Below the pieces are notes generated by a model. The model was not told the DNA's origin. It did no database searches and saw nothing but the letters and a program-made list of their open reading frames with translations. From contig JAALGZ010000009.1 in the NCBI GenBank assembly GCA_015227615.1, positions 1,178,001-1,242,000 of the forward strand: 64,000 nt of DNA, in the 5' to 3' direction. Each line of letters starts with the position of its first letter. Position 1 is the first letter of the stretch. The position numbers and the translations under genes are program-made. The DNA is from Labyrinthula sp. Ha (Eukaryota > Sar > Bigyra > Labyrinthulida > Labyrinthulaceae). Of the stretch, positions 45,755-54,887 are shown one piece after another.

Positions 45755-47831
45755 TTATTTTATCTTTGTTGGTGCACCACTTAATGGATCTCTTCCAGTG
45801 AGAGTTTTTGGAAAAGGAATCACATCTATTATTGTATCTGTAGAACAGATTAAAGTCAAAAGTCGATCTAACCCAATAGCAAAACCACCATGAGGAGGAG
45901 CACCACTTGAAAGTGCATCTAACAAATGACCAAAGGAATCTTCTATATTTTCATCAGACATATCGAGAACCCTTTTAAATACTTTTTTTTGTATATCTGG
46001 TTCATGTATTCTTATACTTCCTCCTCCAAGCTCCATTCCATTGCAAACTAAGTCAAAAGATTGACTTTTTAAGGAAAGTAACCTTTCTCTATGTTTTATA
46101 TCTTTATTGATATTGGAAGATAGAAGTTTCTCAAAGATTGAATTTTGTTCAAGGCTAACTCTTGTAAAAGGATGATGAACGGATTGTAATCCTTCTGTAG
46201 TTGAATTAAACTCAAACATTGGAAATTCTTCAACCCAAAGAAATCGAAGAGTATGATTCTTCTCCAAGTAATACTCTGAATATTGACTAACGACTTGACC
46301 TAACCCATCAACTAAATATAAAAACAAAATAAAAACAATATACAATGTGCATATTTATCTACTGAAGATATATTTTCAGCAAAAAAGATTATATCGTTTT
46401 CTTTAATCTGTGCTGTTTGCAATTGTTTTCTCAATAATTGTTTGTCCTTCAACTGTGTAAGTTCTGAAATAGAGGAAGACAAAAACAGTTTTGGTTGCCC
46501 ATTCACAAAATGTGCAACTCCAAATCCACAGAAAGTACCATTTCGCTGCCCCAAGGTATTGATCCAATTTTCGAAAAACTTTCTACTAATTTTGATTTTT
46601 TCTTTTAATTTCGGGATTTTCAAGTAGGCAACTTCTTTTCCACAGTTTTCAAAATCAAGTGTGTTTATTCTCAACTTTGTACGTAAGTCTGGTTTATCTG
46701 ATCCATAACTACGCATAGCCTTATCATACGTTATCTTCTCAAAAGAAATCTTCTTCATTAAACTCTTTGGAAGAATTTGCTGCAACCAATTATCTAAATC
46801 ATCCCCAGCTCTTGGTATTCCATATTTTTCACCTGTTTTTATTGCAGACCTTTTTGCTGATGAGAATATTTTACTGATTAACTTCTCAATCAACTTCTGC
46901 AACTTTTCTTGACTAGCGTATGCCATTTCTAAATCTATTTGTACAAATTCTGGTTGTCTATCACTTCTACCAGATTCACATCGATAGCACCTAGCTATTT
47001 GAAAATACTTGGAAAATCCAGATGCCATTAGCATCTGTTTATATTGCTGAGGACTTTGTGTAAGTGCATATGCAACAGTTTCTTCTTTTTCTTTACCTTT
47101 AGATGGAGGATCAACAGGAACCAAAAATTCTCTAGCACCTTCTGGAGTTGACTTGAATAATGTTGGTGTATCTACTTCAACAAAATCTTCTTGAAAAGCT
47201 AAAAAGTTTCTTGCTTCTAACATAACTGCTGATCTTATTCTTATATTCTGCTGCATTATGGGATTTCTCAAGTCATAATATCGATACTTTAATCGAGTTT
47301 CAACATCCGTAGTTGTCTGCCTAGAAATAACAGGAAACAAAAAAATACATTTGGATATCTGATCTCTCAAGTCTTTTAGATATTTTCACCGGAAGAGGAG
47401 AAATTGAGTTGTTCAATATTTTTGTGTCATCAACCAAAATTTCAACTTCTCCAGTGCTCATAGTTAAATTCTTCATCTGTTGCGGTCTTTTAGAAACCTT
47501 TCCAGAAACTTCGACAACACTTTCAAGAGGAATTTTATCTATATGTGATTGTTTATCAGACCAAGATATTTGAACAAGACCTGTTTCGTCTCTAATTGTT
47601 GCGAATCTCTTTGCATTTTCTTTTCCAAGAACTCTTGATGACTCTAACCAACCCTTGAGTATTACATCTTGACCAACATGTTTCTTATTAATTTTTCCAC
47701 AACTAAATTTTAATGGTTATATGGAAATAAAACGATATTGCTTTTGTTGAAACGGTATTATATTGGAGATGTATGAGATTTAATCCACGTATCAAGTTTC
47801 TTGTTTTATTTGATATTATTGTATAAACCAT
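45755..47831 (-). CDS. DARS2: Bacterial-type aspartyl-tRNA synthetase, probably mitochondrial (4 exons)
   Basis: Exons 47831-47734, 47702-47349, 47320-46344 and 46311-45755, with introns of 31, 28 and 32 nt, give 661 residues. It charges tRNA-Asp (or tRNA-Asn in non-discriminating forms) with aspartate. After a presequence-like start (MVYTIISNKTRNLIRGLN) come the CGKINKKHVGQDVILKGW opening and OB-fold anticodon-binding domain. Class II motif 1 region is FVEVDTPTLFKSTPEGAREFLVP, motif 2 is RCYRCESGRSDRQPEFVQIDLEMAY, and motif 3 is GGFAIGLDRLL. A bacterial GAD-type insertion sits between motifs 2 and 3. The GAD insertion and HPF-TR-type block (HHPFTRVS) mark the bacterial/organellar class, not the cytosolic one. 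The symbol is by analogy to the animal mitochondrial enzyme. Confidence 0.9.
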
Positions 47832-47834
47832 TTC

Positions 47835-47847
47835 ATTTTGGGCAATT
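47835..47847. promoter_or_regulatory. ATTTTGGGCAATT word at the AspRS start
   Basis: On the plus strand ATTTTGGGCAATT lies 3 bp outside the AspRS ATG, so on the AspRS coding strand it reads AATTGCCCAAAAT. Plus-strand coding-like remnants lie on its other side (47924-48198), so it may have served a divergent pair. Confidence 0.5.
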
Positions 47848-47923
47848 ACATTTTCATGAAGTAAAATTTAGGATTGGATTATAGATACTAGTTTTTATAA
47901 GAATATTTCCATTAATATTGTCC

Positions 47924-48198
47924 ATGGATTCTGGGCCATATAACCAAAAAATTCATAAGAAAAATATTAGTAGCATTAAATTAAAATATAAAGATGAAGC
48001 ACCATTAAGAGTCTATATTGCTAGAAGAAGAGGGGAAAACTACGAGAGAATGTAAATAGATCTTATGGAAAGAGTGTGTCGCAGTTGAAATGATGGAAGC
48101 TATCTGAAATGTTATTTCCATCGGATTATGAAGGAGTGAAGAATTATCTCACTGAATATCAAAGGAAGAAATACAAAAAATTCCATAATGTTCAGTAA
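47924..48198 (+). pseudogene. Possible decayed small gene divergent from AspRS
   Basis: Two plus-strand frames lie about 80-360 bp from the ATTTTGGGCAATT word: 47924-48055 (43 codons, MDSGPYNQKIHKKN...RRRGENYERM) and 48109-48198 (MLFPSDYEGVKNYLTEY...). Both are basic and have codon-like composition. They are in different frames and I found no 28-32 nt intron that joins them cleanly, so this is either a broken gene or chance. No family recognised. Confidence 0.3.
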
Positions 48199-48199
48199 A

Positions 48200-50392
48200 C
48201 GATCTCAAGGAGATTCAGTTTAGCTTAAGCATATAGAATCCTTTAATGGTTTGCGTTATACTTTGACTATGGTCTGAAAGTTGGAATGCACAGTTTCCAA
48301 GTAAGTTTTTTAACAAGATAAATTACATGAAGAGAACAAGCACTTAAAAGGGAAAATCTTGTTCTCTACAGTTAAAGAAAATAATTTAAATTTCAAGAAT
48401 TTTTTCTTGTGTACGCTACAGTTTTACTGCTGAATGACTTTAGTCACTCAAGAAAACTTAAATAATAGCCCTTAATTTGGTTATGCATTCCTTCATTTGA
48501 ACCTGAGTTGAGTTTTATAATTTTTCCAATAAATCTTATCCCTAACTACTTTCCCAACATTCTTTTATTCTTCCACTTTCGCTGTTACTAGCGTTCAGTG
48601 GAATATTGATTGCCTTCTATTCATAACAGAATTCCCCACTTCAACTCTCTCGTGTGGCAGGATGTGTAAAATCAGTTACGGTTCCACGTCTTAATCTGAC
48701 AGAGAGCTTGAAATATTTTAGATTTTATTTTTGTGTACTTCCCCTATGAAGTAAATAATAATATACAATTATCAAATGTGGCTTATGTGTCTCCTTTGTT
48801 CTTTACTGTTTTCTTCGGTTTTATATCATGACTTACGATATCACTGTGTTTTTATTTATATTTTCAGTAACTACTCAAACTAATACGATAACTCAACCAG
48901 TCAGAATGGATTGGCCTTTGGAAGTCTAGCTTCGATAGAAGCTATGCCACAGGGTTTGGTCCAAAATTTGGTAGACAGTTGTCATAAAGCTGTTGTGAAC
49001 TCATTCTTAATCCTATTCTAGAACCAGCAGTTCAATTGCTCAAAATAGGTGATATAATAGTTTCTTATATTTTATTCAATGAAGTTGTAAGAGTTTATCT
49101 TTCCAAATCATCTTTTTTCAAGGCGCTTTTGAACTAGAGCTTTAATTTATTATTCAATACGAATTTTGTTCATAAGACTTGTCAAAAGCAAGCAAATATA
49201 AAGAATCAAATTGGAATTTCAAGCATTTCTAACTTTTACCCAGTTAGATATTATAACATTAGTATCTTTGGAACGCTTGACTCCATATATTCGTTATTAA
49301 TGACCAAGTTTAAAATTTTTCTAAGTAAAAAACTTGTATAATATGTCACACCATCAGATTGCAGAGACATATGGTCTTCCTATGTATTTTAGTAGTCATA
49401 TCTTGCAAGAAATTAGTGAAGGGCCTATAATGATAAGGCTATGGGACGTTCATAAGAGCTCCTTCTAAGTATTTTTCTTCATGAAATACAATTGGCATAC
49501 GCAAGGCCGCTGAGACAAAGTCAATCAAGTACTCATGAAAATGAAAGTCTTCGCGTATGAAACTCTTAGTAATTTGTATTAATATCCTTGTTTCAGTGTG
49601 AGAAGCATAACTAGATATGAATATAACACATCTAATTGAACGATGTAGTCAGCTCCTAGTTACATTCTCGATTTCCATAAGGCGGCAAGCAAGAGCAATA
49701 AAAAATATCATATCTCGAGCTCAATAGTTGAAAAATACTTTCTAGCTCAGGAGCACATGAATCGCAGTTTTACAATATAATTGTAATGTTTATTATTTAA
49801 GGAATAGATTGAAGATTGCCCTGAGTCAACTAATAACATTAACCAATTTGACAAGAATTAATTTTGTGCCTAAAGCTGAAATCTTAATAGATCAACTCAA
49901 ATATGGTGAGCTGGACTAATAATACCTACAGACACTTAGAAGATTTTTCAAAACTCCAATTTACTGATCTCAAGCTGGCTATTCTACATTACTAAACTTG
50001 TTTGCAAAGTCCTAGAATTGTTTCTAGAAACATAGCAGAAAATTAATATCATGGTATTGATAATCTTCTTCATCAAACAAGATTTTAACTTTTATCCTAT
50101 TTTTAGCCGAATTTACACCCTAATATCAAGTATAACCAATATAAAAGAACGGTTACTTTCCTATAGAAAAGAACAACCTTAAAATCGGGTTTTATAAGCT
50201 GCTACAGGTGCGACACTGAGCTACACCTCTTCATTTACTAGGCACTTAAATTTTCCTTATAGTAAGCTACTGTTGTGCATAATATTAATCTAAGTTGACT
50301 CATGGGCATGGTGAACAGTTAGTATTTCTTTTTTTCAGTCAAAACAGAAAATATTTTATTCTTGTTTCTTAAAAAATAAGTATAACTTAATC
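48200..50392. other. Gene-poor gap inside the gene island
   Basis: No reading frame in this stretch reaches 60 codons. I see no repeat shared with other parts of the window. Confidence 0.5.
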
Positions 50393-51058
50393 TTACTTAA
50401 AACTAATATCTTTTTGCACATATACTCTCAATAACTCTTTTTGAAATTTATCATCTAGAATTTTCTTCTTGAAGCATCGTGGTTGCCTGTTCCAATGGTA
50501 CTTCTGTACTTTGTGCATCAAATCAGATTGATTTCTGGAGTTTATAACTTGACATGCCGCTAATTCTTCTAATAACATGTTCTTAAAGAAAACATTAAGA
50601 TCTTGGCCGCCTGTAAAGTACCCTATTTCAATTAACAAGAGAAACACTTCAGATTGCTCTTGCTCAAATATGTCACATAAGGTCATTTTCCCATCTTTTA
50701 CTCCATGATTAAGTTTCCCTGGATGAGAAATCTGTGTTGATAATATGAGAGCACCTGTTTCCAATGGAAGAACTAAACTAAAGTTTTTAATTGGGATACT
50801 TGAAGAAACTTGCTGAAGCATGAGAAACTTAAGGTGCTTAATGTTCTCTTCCGGAGAAACTCTCAAGGTGAAAATTTTTGGTCCAAAACGGGGAGCGAGT
50901 TTAAAATGTACTGTAATCAAACCACTCATGGCTTCAGTTTCAGGGAGATCATTGTAATCTTTAAGTAGTTTGGTTTGTGTTTGCGGAACTAGTTTAAAGC
51001 AACCAGGGCATTCATTTTCATCACTTGTTTTTTTTAGACAAATTCGACAAACCGACAT
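50393..51058 (-). CDS. Zinc-ribbon protein with ubiquitin-like region, unrecognised
   Basis: 221 residues, no intron. It opens with a CX2C-X9-CX2C zinc ribbon (CRIC at 4-7, CPGC at 17-20). Residues about 45-85 (GLITVHFKLAPRFGPKIFTL...SPEENIKHLKFLMLQQ) have the strand-strand-helix pattern of a ubiquitin-like fold. The C-terminal half (VFFKNMLLEELAAC, then a basic tail) is helical. I do not recognise the family. The start codon is only 10 bp from the divergent LRR gene's start, with an in-frame stop just upstream, so the ATG choice is firm and the 5' leaders of the two genes must overlap or be nearly absent. Confidence 0.65.
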   Translation of the reverse strand: MSVCRICLKKTSDENECPGCFKLVPQTQTKLLKDYNDLPETEAMSGLITVHFKLAPRFGPKIFTLRVSPEENIKHLKFLMLQQVSSSIPIKNFSLVLPLETGALILSTQISHPGKLNHGVKDGKMTLCDIFEQEQSEVFLLLIEIGYFTGGQDLNVFFKNMLLEELAACQVINSRNQSDLMHKVQKYHWNRQPRCFKKKILDDKFQKELLRVYVQKDISFK

Positions 51059-51068
51059 TGATTAAGTA
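51059..51068. promoter_or_regulatory. 10-bp spacer between divergent start codons
   Basis: Only ten bases separate the two ATGs at 51058 (minus) and 51069 (plus). No ATTTTGGGC word lies here, so promoter elements must sit within the coding sequences, or transcripts start inside the partner gene. Confidence 0.5.
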
Positions 51069-51818
51069 ATGGATCTTGTACTTGTAGAAGATGAAACTCC
51101 TAGATTTTATTTAGATTTGAAAGACAGAAAAATTCAGGACTTAAGACAGTATTCCTTGTTCAACAAAATTATCCAAAAAAATGTAAGAACAATTCTCTCT
51201 CTAAATTTGAGTGGGAATAATTTAGATGAAGAAGTAATAAATTCCTTATTACCCTTGGAATCACTTCGAAAACTAAATCTCAGCAGATGTAACCTTAGAA
51301 AAATTCACCCTGAATGGAAATTACTAAGATATCTTAGGTCACTTAATCTCTCTTGCAACTTCTTGAAGGATCCTAGCTGCTTTGAAAATTTAAGAGGAAT
51401 CAGCAATCTAAGAAAACTAAATCTTACGAAAAACTTTTTCGAGAATACAATTTTTGGAGGATTTGATAATCTAGAAAAACTTTTGTTAAGAGAAAATAGA
51501 TTTCGTTCTATTGATCAACTTGAACATTTAATTTTACAATCACCGAATCTGAGATTACTTGACTTGCGCTCTAATTGCTTCTCAAAGAGCGAATGCAAAG
51601 AAATGTCATTGACAGAACAAAAGGATGAAAATCTAAATTTATTTCGAATGAAAAATGTCATTATTAAAGATGTGAACTTAATCAGATCCAAACTTCCTTG
51701 CAGCCTACTCTTCCCTACCAAAGAAGATATAAACAAAATCAAACAGTCTAAAAAATCTGCATTTATACCAGCACTAACATATATCCCACATCTAAATCTA
51801 CGAAAAAACTTCACGTAA
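51069..51818 (+). CDS. Leucine-rich-repeat protein (SDS22/U2A'-like repeats)
   Basis: 249 residues without signal peptide, so presumably intracellular. At least five repeats of about 22 residues are visible from residue 45 to 165: ILSLNLSGNNL, LRKLNLSRCNL, LRSLNLSCNFL, LRKLNLTKNFF and LEKLLLRENRF, closing with LRLLDLRSNCF. The LxxLxLSxNxL pattern fits the SDS22/U2A'/TBCE type of scaffold for binding other proteins. The C-terminal 70 residues (about VIIKDVNLIRSKLPCSLLFPTKEDINKIK) have no match I know. The start is fixed by an upstream in-frame TAA. Its function cannot be read from sequence. Confidence 0.75.
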   Translation: MDLVLVEDETPRFYLDLKDRKIQDLRQYSLFNKIIQKNVRTILSLNLSGNNLDEEVINSLLPLESLRKLNLSRCNLRKIHPEWKLLRYLRSLNLSCNFLKDPSCFENLRGISNLRKLNLTKNFFENTIFGGFDNLEKLLLRENRFRSIDQLEHLILQSPNLRLLDLRSNCFSKSECKEMSLTEQKDENLNLFRMKNVIIKDVNLIRSKLPCSLLFPTKEDINKIKQSKKSAFIPALTYIPHLNLRKNFT

Positions 51819-51919
51819 AACTCAATTATAAAATCTAAAATATCGCGCAACAGCACTCTAACTCTTATAATGATGTTTTCTTAATTCAAATGTGTTCTTG
51901 TTTTCAAAATGTCCATCCA

Positions 51920-52411
51920 CTATGTTCTACATGTTTCTCCTCTAAGTAAAAGTCGTATATTTATTTCATTTGAAACTTTTCTTCTAGACCATATTTTTCT
52001 TTTGAACTTTTTCAAACTCTTAATCCGGTTGATTTCGATCCTAGAACTAAACCTAACACGAGGAAACGAGGGACGGCGCTTTAAAGGCGCAAATCCATTT
52101 GGACTTTTTAAATCACCTATAGGACATTTTCTTTTTCCCCTTTTTATTGTTTGAACATAGCTTCGTTTGGGGATCTTTTCTCTACTGTCATCTACTTTTG
52201 GGGTAGCCAAATCTCTCCTCTTGCTTTTTTCACAGGGGTGCTTTGTAAAATATGCTGCAGATGAAACCTTTATATTCTCCAGTTTAAGTCCAAGTGATTC
52301 AATTGTATTTGTAGAGTTAGTTGACCTCTGGGACGTATTAAGCTGCATTAACTCTTTCTTTGATACTTCTTTCACGCCGTCCTGGACTTTATTTGTTGTC
52401 CCGATTCGCAT
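51920..52411 (-). CDS. Small basic protein, unrecognised
   Basis: 163 residues from the ATG at 52411 (MRIGTTNKVQDG); the frame is open further upstream to 52495 but would run into the neighbouring gene. I chose 52411 because GCCCAAAATT lies two bases upstream, as at other starts here. The C-terminal half is very basic (SYVQTIKRGKRKCPIG, APLKRRPSFPRVRFSSR, KSLKKFKRKIWSRRK), typical of a nuclear or RNA-binding protein. No domain recognised. Opposite-strand frames exist in the same interval but are shorter, hydrophobic and probably spurious. Confidence 0.5.
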   Translation of the reverse strand: MRIGTTNKVQDGVKEVSKKELMQLNTSQRSTNSTNTIESLGLKLENIKVSSAAYFTKHPCEKSKRRDLATPKVDDSREKIPKRSYVQTIKRGKRKCPIGDLKSPNGFAPLKRRPSFPRVRFSSRIEINRIKSLKKFKRKIWSRRKVSNEINIRLLLRGETCRT

Positions 52412-52484
52412 TGAATTTTGGGCAAATATTTTTTGAGCCCATGTAAGAACTATATTTTGGGCAATTGAGGAATAAAAGGATATT
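52412..52484. promoter_or_regulatory. Divergent promoter with two ATTTTGGGCAA words
   Basis: Two like-oriented copies of the word lie at 52414-52426 (aattttgggcaaa) and 52454-52466 (attttgggcaatt). The first abuts the start of the left gene, the second is 18 bp before the SDR start. One word per start fits a core-promoter role. Confidence 0.6.
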
Positions 52485-53496
52485 ATGAAAGACAAAAAAG
52501 ATGATGTTTATGTTATTGTTGGCGGAACAAGTGGAATAGGATTTTCCATGGTACTGAAAATTATTCATGAGGAACCCATGGCAAAGATTATAGCAACTGG
52601 CTCATCTGTTGACACTTGTAGACTTGCTGAGGAAAAGTTTCTGAAAGAATTGGGAGAAGAAAGAGGTCGAGTTCAGATTCTTCCTTGTAATTTAAACGAA
52701 AGAGAAAACATATTTCAATTAAGTAAATTAATTTTATTGAGATGTAAGTCTATTAAAGCTCTTTATTTAAACGCTGGTGCAATATATTTTCCAGGAAAGA
52801 ACAACACAAAAAATATTTTCAAAATAAATGCTTCAAATCAGTTTCTTCTTGCAATGGAACTTCGAAATATAGTTGAGAAGATTATTTTAACTTCATCTAG
52901 TCTTCTTTTAGCCCCTATATATTGTAATGAAAATAATATCTCTAATGTATTCAATCTTCGAGAATATGACAACTCAGGTATATTTTGTTTTCTTGTTTAT
53001 TTTAGGACTTCTTGCTGCAAAATATTATTCTACATCTAAACTTGCTCAACTTGTTTTTGCTGAATATTTTTGGAAAGAACATAAAACTCCTGTAGGAGTA
53101 TTTATTCCGGGAAGAGTTGCTACCAATCTAAAGAAAAGAGACAGATTGAAGTACTCTCCAATCCCCAGCGATTCTGGGTTCCAGCGTTTTACTGCATCGG
53201 AAGCAGCAGATGGTTTGTTTTTGTTTTCTAAGAACATCCATCCTGGTGTTACTCTTGGTTCAAAATATAATCTTGGCTTCTTTGTGTTGGATATTCTTCC
53301 GAGTTTAGGTCGTATTGCTGCAACTTCTGGATTTGATCTGTCATTTGTATTTTCTGCGCTTATATGGATTAACGAGGTTTTTCAAAAAGTTTCACTTTTT
53401 CATCCTGTGCAACCATTTTACAAGATTAATAAAAGATTTTTAACAGGACTTAAGTTGGAAGAGATGGAAAGGTTAGTGTCAAAGTGGATTGAGTAA
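52485..53496 (+). CDS. Short-chain dehydrogenase/reductase (2 exons)
   Basis: Exons 52485-52977 and 53006-53496, joined across a 28-nt intron, give 327 residues. Rossmann-fold NAD(P) binding is shown by VIVGGTSGIGFSMV (residues 9-22) and LYLNAGAI. The catalytic set is the serine in LTSSS and YYSTSKLA (the YxxxK pair), which is completed only when the intron is removed, confirming the splice. A hydrophobic C-terminal half (LGFFVLDILPSLGRI; FDLSFVFSALIWI) suggests membrane association, as in sterol or fatty-acyl reductases such as the Erg27/HSD17B7 group. Substrate is not determinable from sequence. Confidence 0.85.
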
Positions 53497-53867
53497 GACT
53501 CTTCTGCGTCTACGGTACACCCAAGTTTCAAAGAAGTGGTTTATTCTATGCGGAAATTGTTCTCTCTCTTTGTGATCTTGAAGAAATAACATCAGGATGA
53601 ATCTATACTATAAACTACCTATTGCATAATTTTAGAGGTGATGCTTCTCTTGTTGGTAAAAACAAGTTGATGTGAAACTACATTGAGAACCATAAAAGCA
53701 CCAAAGTTATATCGATATTAGAAAAACTTTATATATTTCATACAAAGTGATCAAAAGTCCCTCCTATATAAAGACTTGTACTACCTGGACTAACAAACCA
53801 TGTAGACCCAAAATAAAAATTTTACTATACAGTTGGTCCATTAAAGGATTACCTGCATTTACATATC

Positions 53868-54887
53868 TCAAAGACATTTTTTGTGAATATCAGGACCTAT
53901 TTGTTCATACTCAGTTCGAGAGATAACACTATTTAAGAATACATCTTGTGCTGCAATAATCTTTGCACCGAATATTGCAGATGAAACTCTTTCAGTAAGA
54001 GCAATGACATCAACTGTTGTTCCTCCAGAGTAATCAAGTTGTTCAATTTCTTTCTTAAGCCGCACTTCAAAATTTTCAAAGAGAGTATTTCCACCTGAAA
54101 CAACAATACTATTGTAAAGTTCAATATGAATATCAGCTTCACATTTCTTCACTGCAGAAAAAACTTGGTTATGGATCCCCATCGCTTTTGTTCCTAGTAA
54201 CGTAGGATCAAATAAAGCTTCAGGAACTTGAAGTCTTTCAACTCCTAGGGTACAAGAAAAACCAGATGATAAAGTAAAATCCTTTTGGAAAGGGATTATA
54301 TCTTTTTCCAAGAACCCATTTAACCAACTGTTTGCTACAACACATGCTTCTATTTTAAGTGTTTCAATTTCTTCTAAACTTGGCATATTTACGTGTTCAA
54401 AATTTCTTGCACGAAGGTATCGAAAAAAAAGCTCATCGAGATCGTTTCCACCGAGATTAAGGTTTTGTACAGCATGAAGAAGGGGAAATCCAAGGTAGAT
54501 TGGAACTATATTTGTTACTTCTGCTCCAGAATCTACCACAACCCCTGTTTCTCGTCCAGAGTGGATTAAAGAGAGAGCAGCGTTCAACTGAAAAGTTAAT
54601 CCTTGAACTCCGAAGGTTTCAAACATAATTTTTGTTGCTTTTTCTCTTGTTTTGTAAGGATTTAAAGGAGGTTCTATTAAGAGAACTTTAACTTCTTCTG
54701 GTTTTACTTGTATTTCGTTGAAAAAAGCGTGTTTCCAAACATTTTCTAGAGCCTCCCAGTTTATTACAAGACCTCTTTCTAAAGGAAATGATACTTTACT
54801 TGTTTGAAATGTTTTAATAGGACTTTTTTGGTTTTCTAAACTTGTTTTTGTATTTTTTGAACCAACTTCTATTATAATAGTTTTCAT
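53868..54887 (-). CDS. Divergent actin-related protein
   Basis: 339 residues with no intron, ending IGPDIHKKCL as actins end in VHRKCF. The second phosphate loop is good (VVDSGAEVTNIVPIYLGFPLLHAV), as is the adenosine motif (VVSGGNTLFENFEVRL). The first phosphate loop, DNGSG in actin, is replaced by VGSKNTK, and the DNase-I loop region is short. The WIGGSIL motif of actin near the C-terminus is replaced by SSAIFGAKII. It is thus not conventional actin and is shorter than the usual 375. It could be a fast-evolving ARP (cytoplasmic or chromatin-remodeller type); subfamily cannot be fixed by eye. Loss of the first loop suggests weak or altered ATP hydrolysis (inference). Confidence 0.8.
   Translation of the reverse strand: MKTIIIEVGSKNTKTSLENQKSPIKTFQTSKVSFPLERGLVINWEALENVWKHAFFNEIQVKPEEVKVLLIEPPLNPYKTREKATKIMFETFGVQGLTFQLNAALSLIHSGRETGVVVDSGAEVTNIVPIYLGFPLLHAVQNLNLGGNDLDELFFRYLRARNFEHVNMPSLEEIETLKIEACVVANSWLNGFLEKDIIPFQKDFTLSSGFSCTLGVERLQVPEALFDPTLLGTKAMGIHNQVFSAVKKCEADIHIELYNSIVVSGGNTLFENFEVRLKKEIEQLDYSGGTTVDVIALTERVSSAIFGAKIIAAQDVFLNSVISRTEYEQIGPDIHKKCL

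Noticed and set aside
51909-52436. Two hydrophobic plus-strand frames opposite the basic protein
   Set aside because: Shorter than the minus-strand frame, typical antisense of Lys/Arg-rich sequence, and not positioned by a promoter word.
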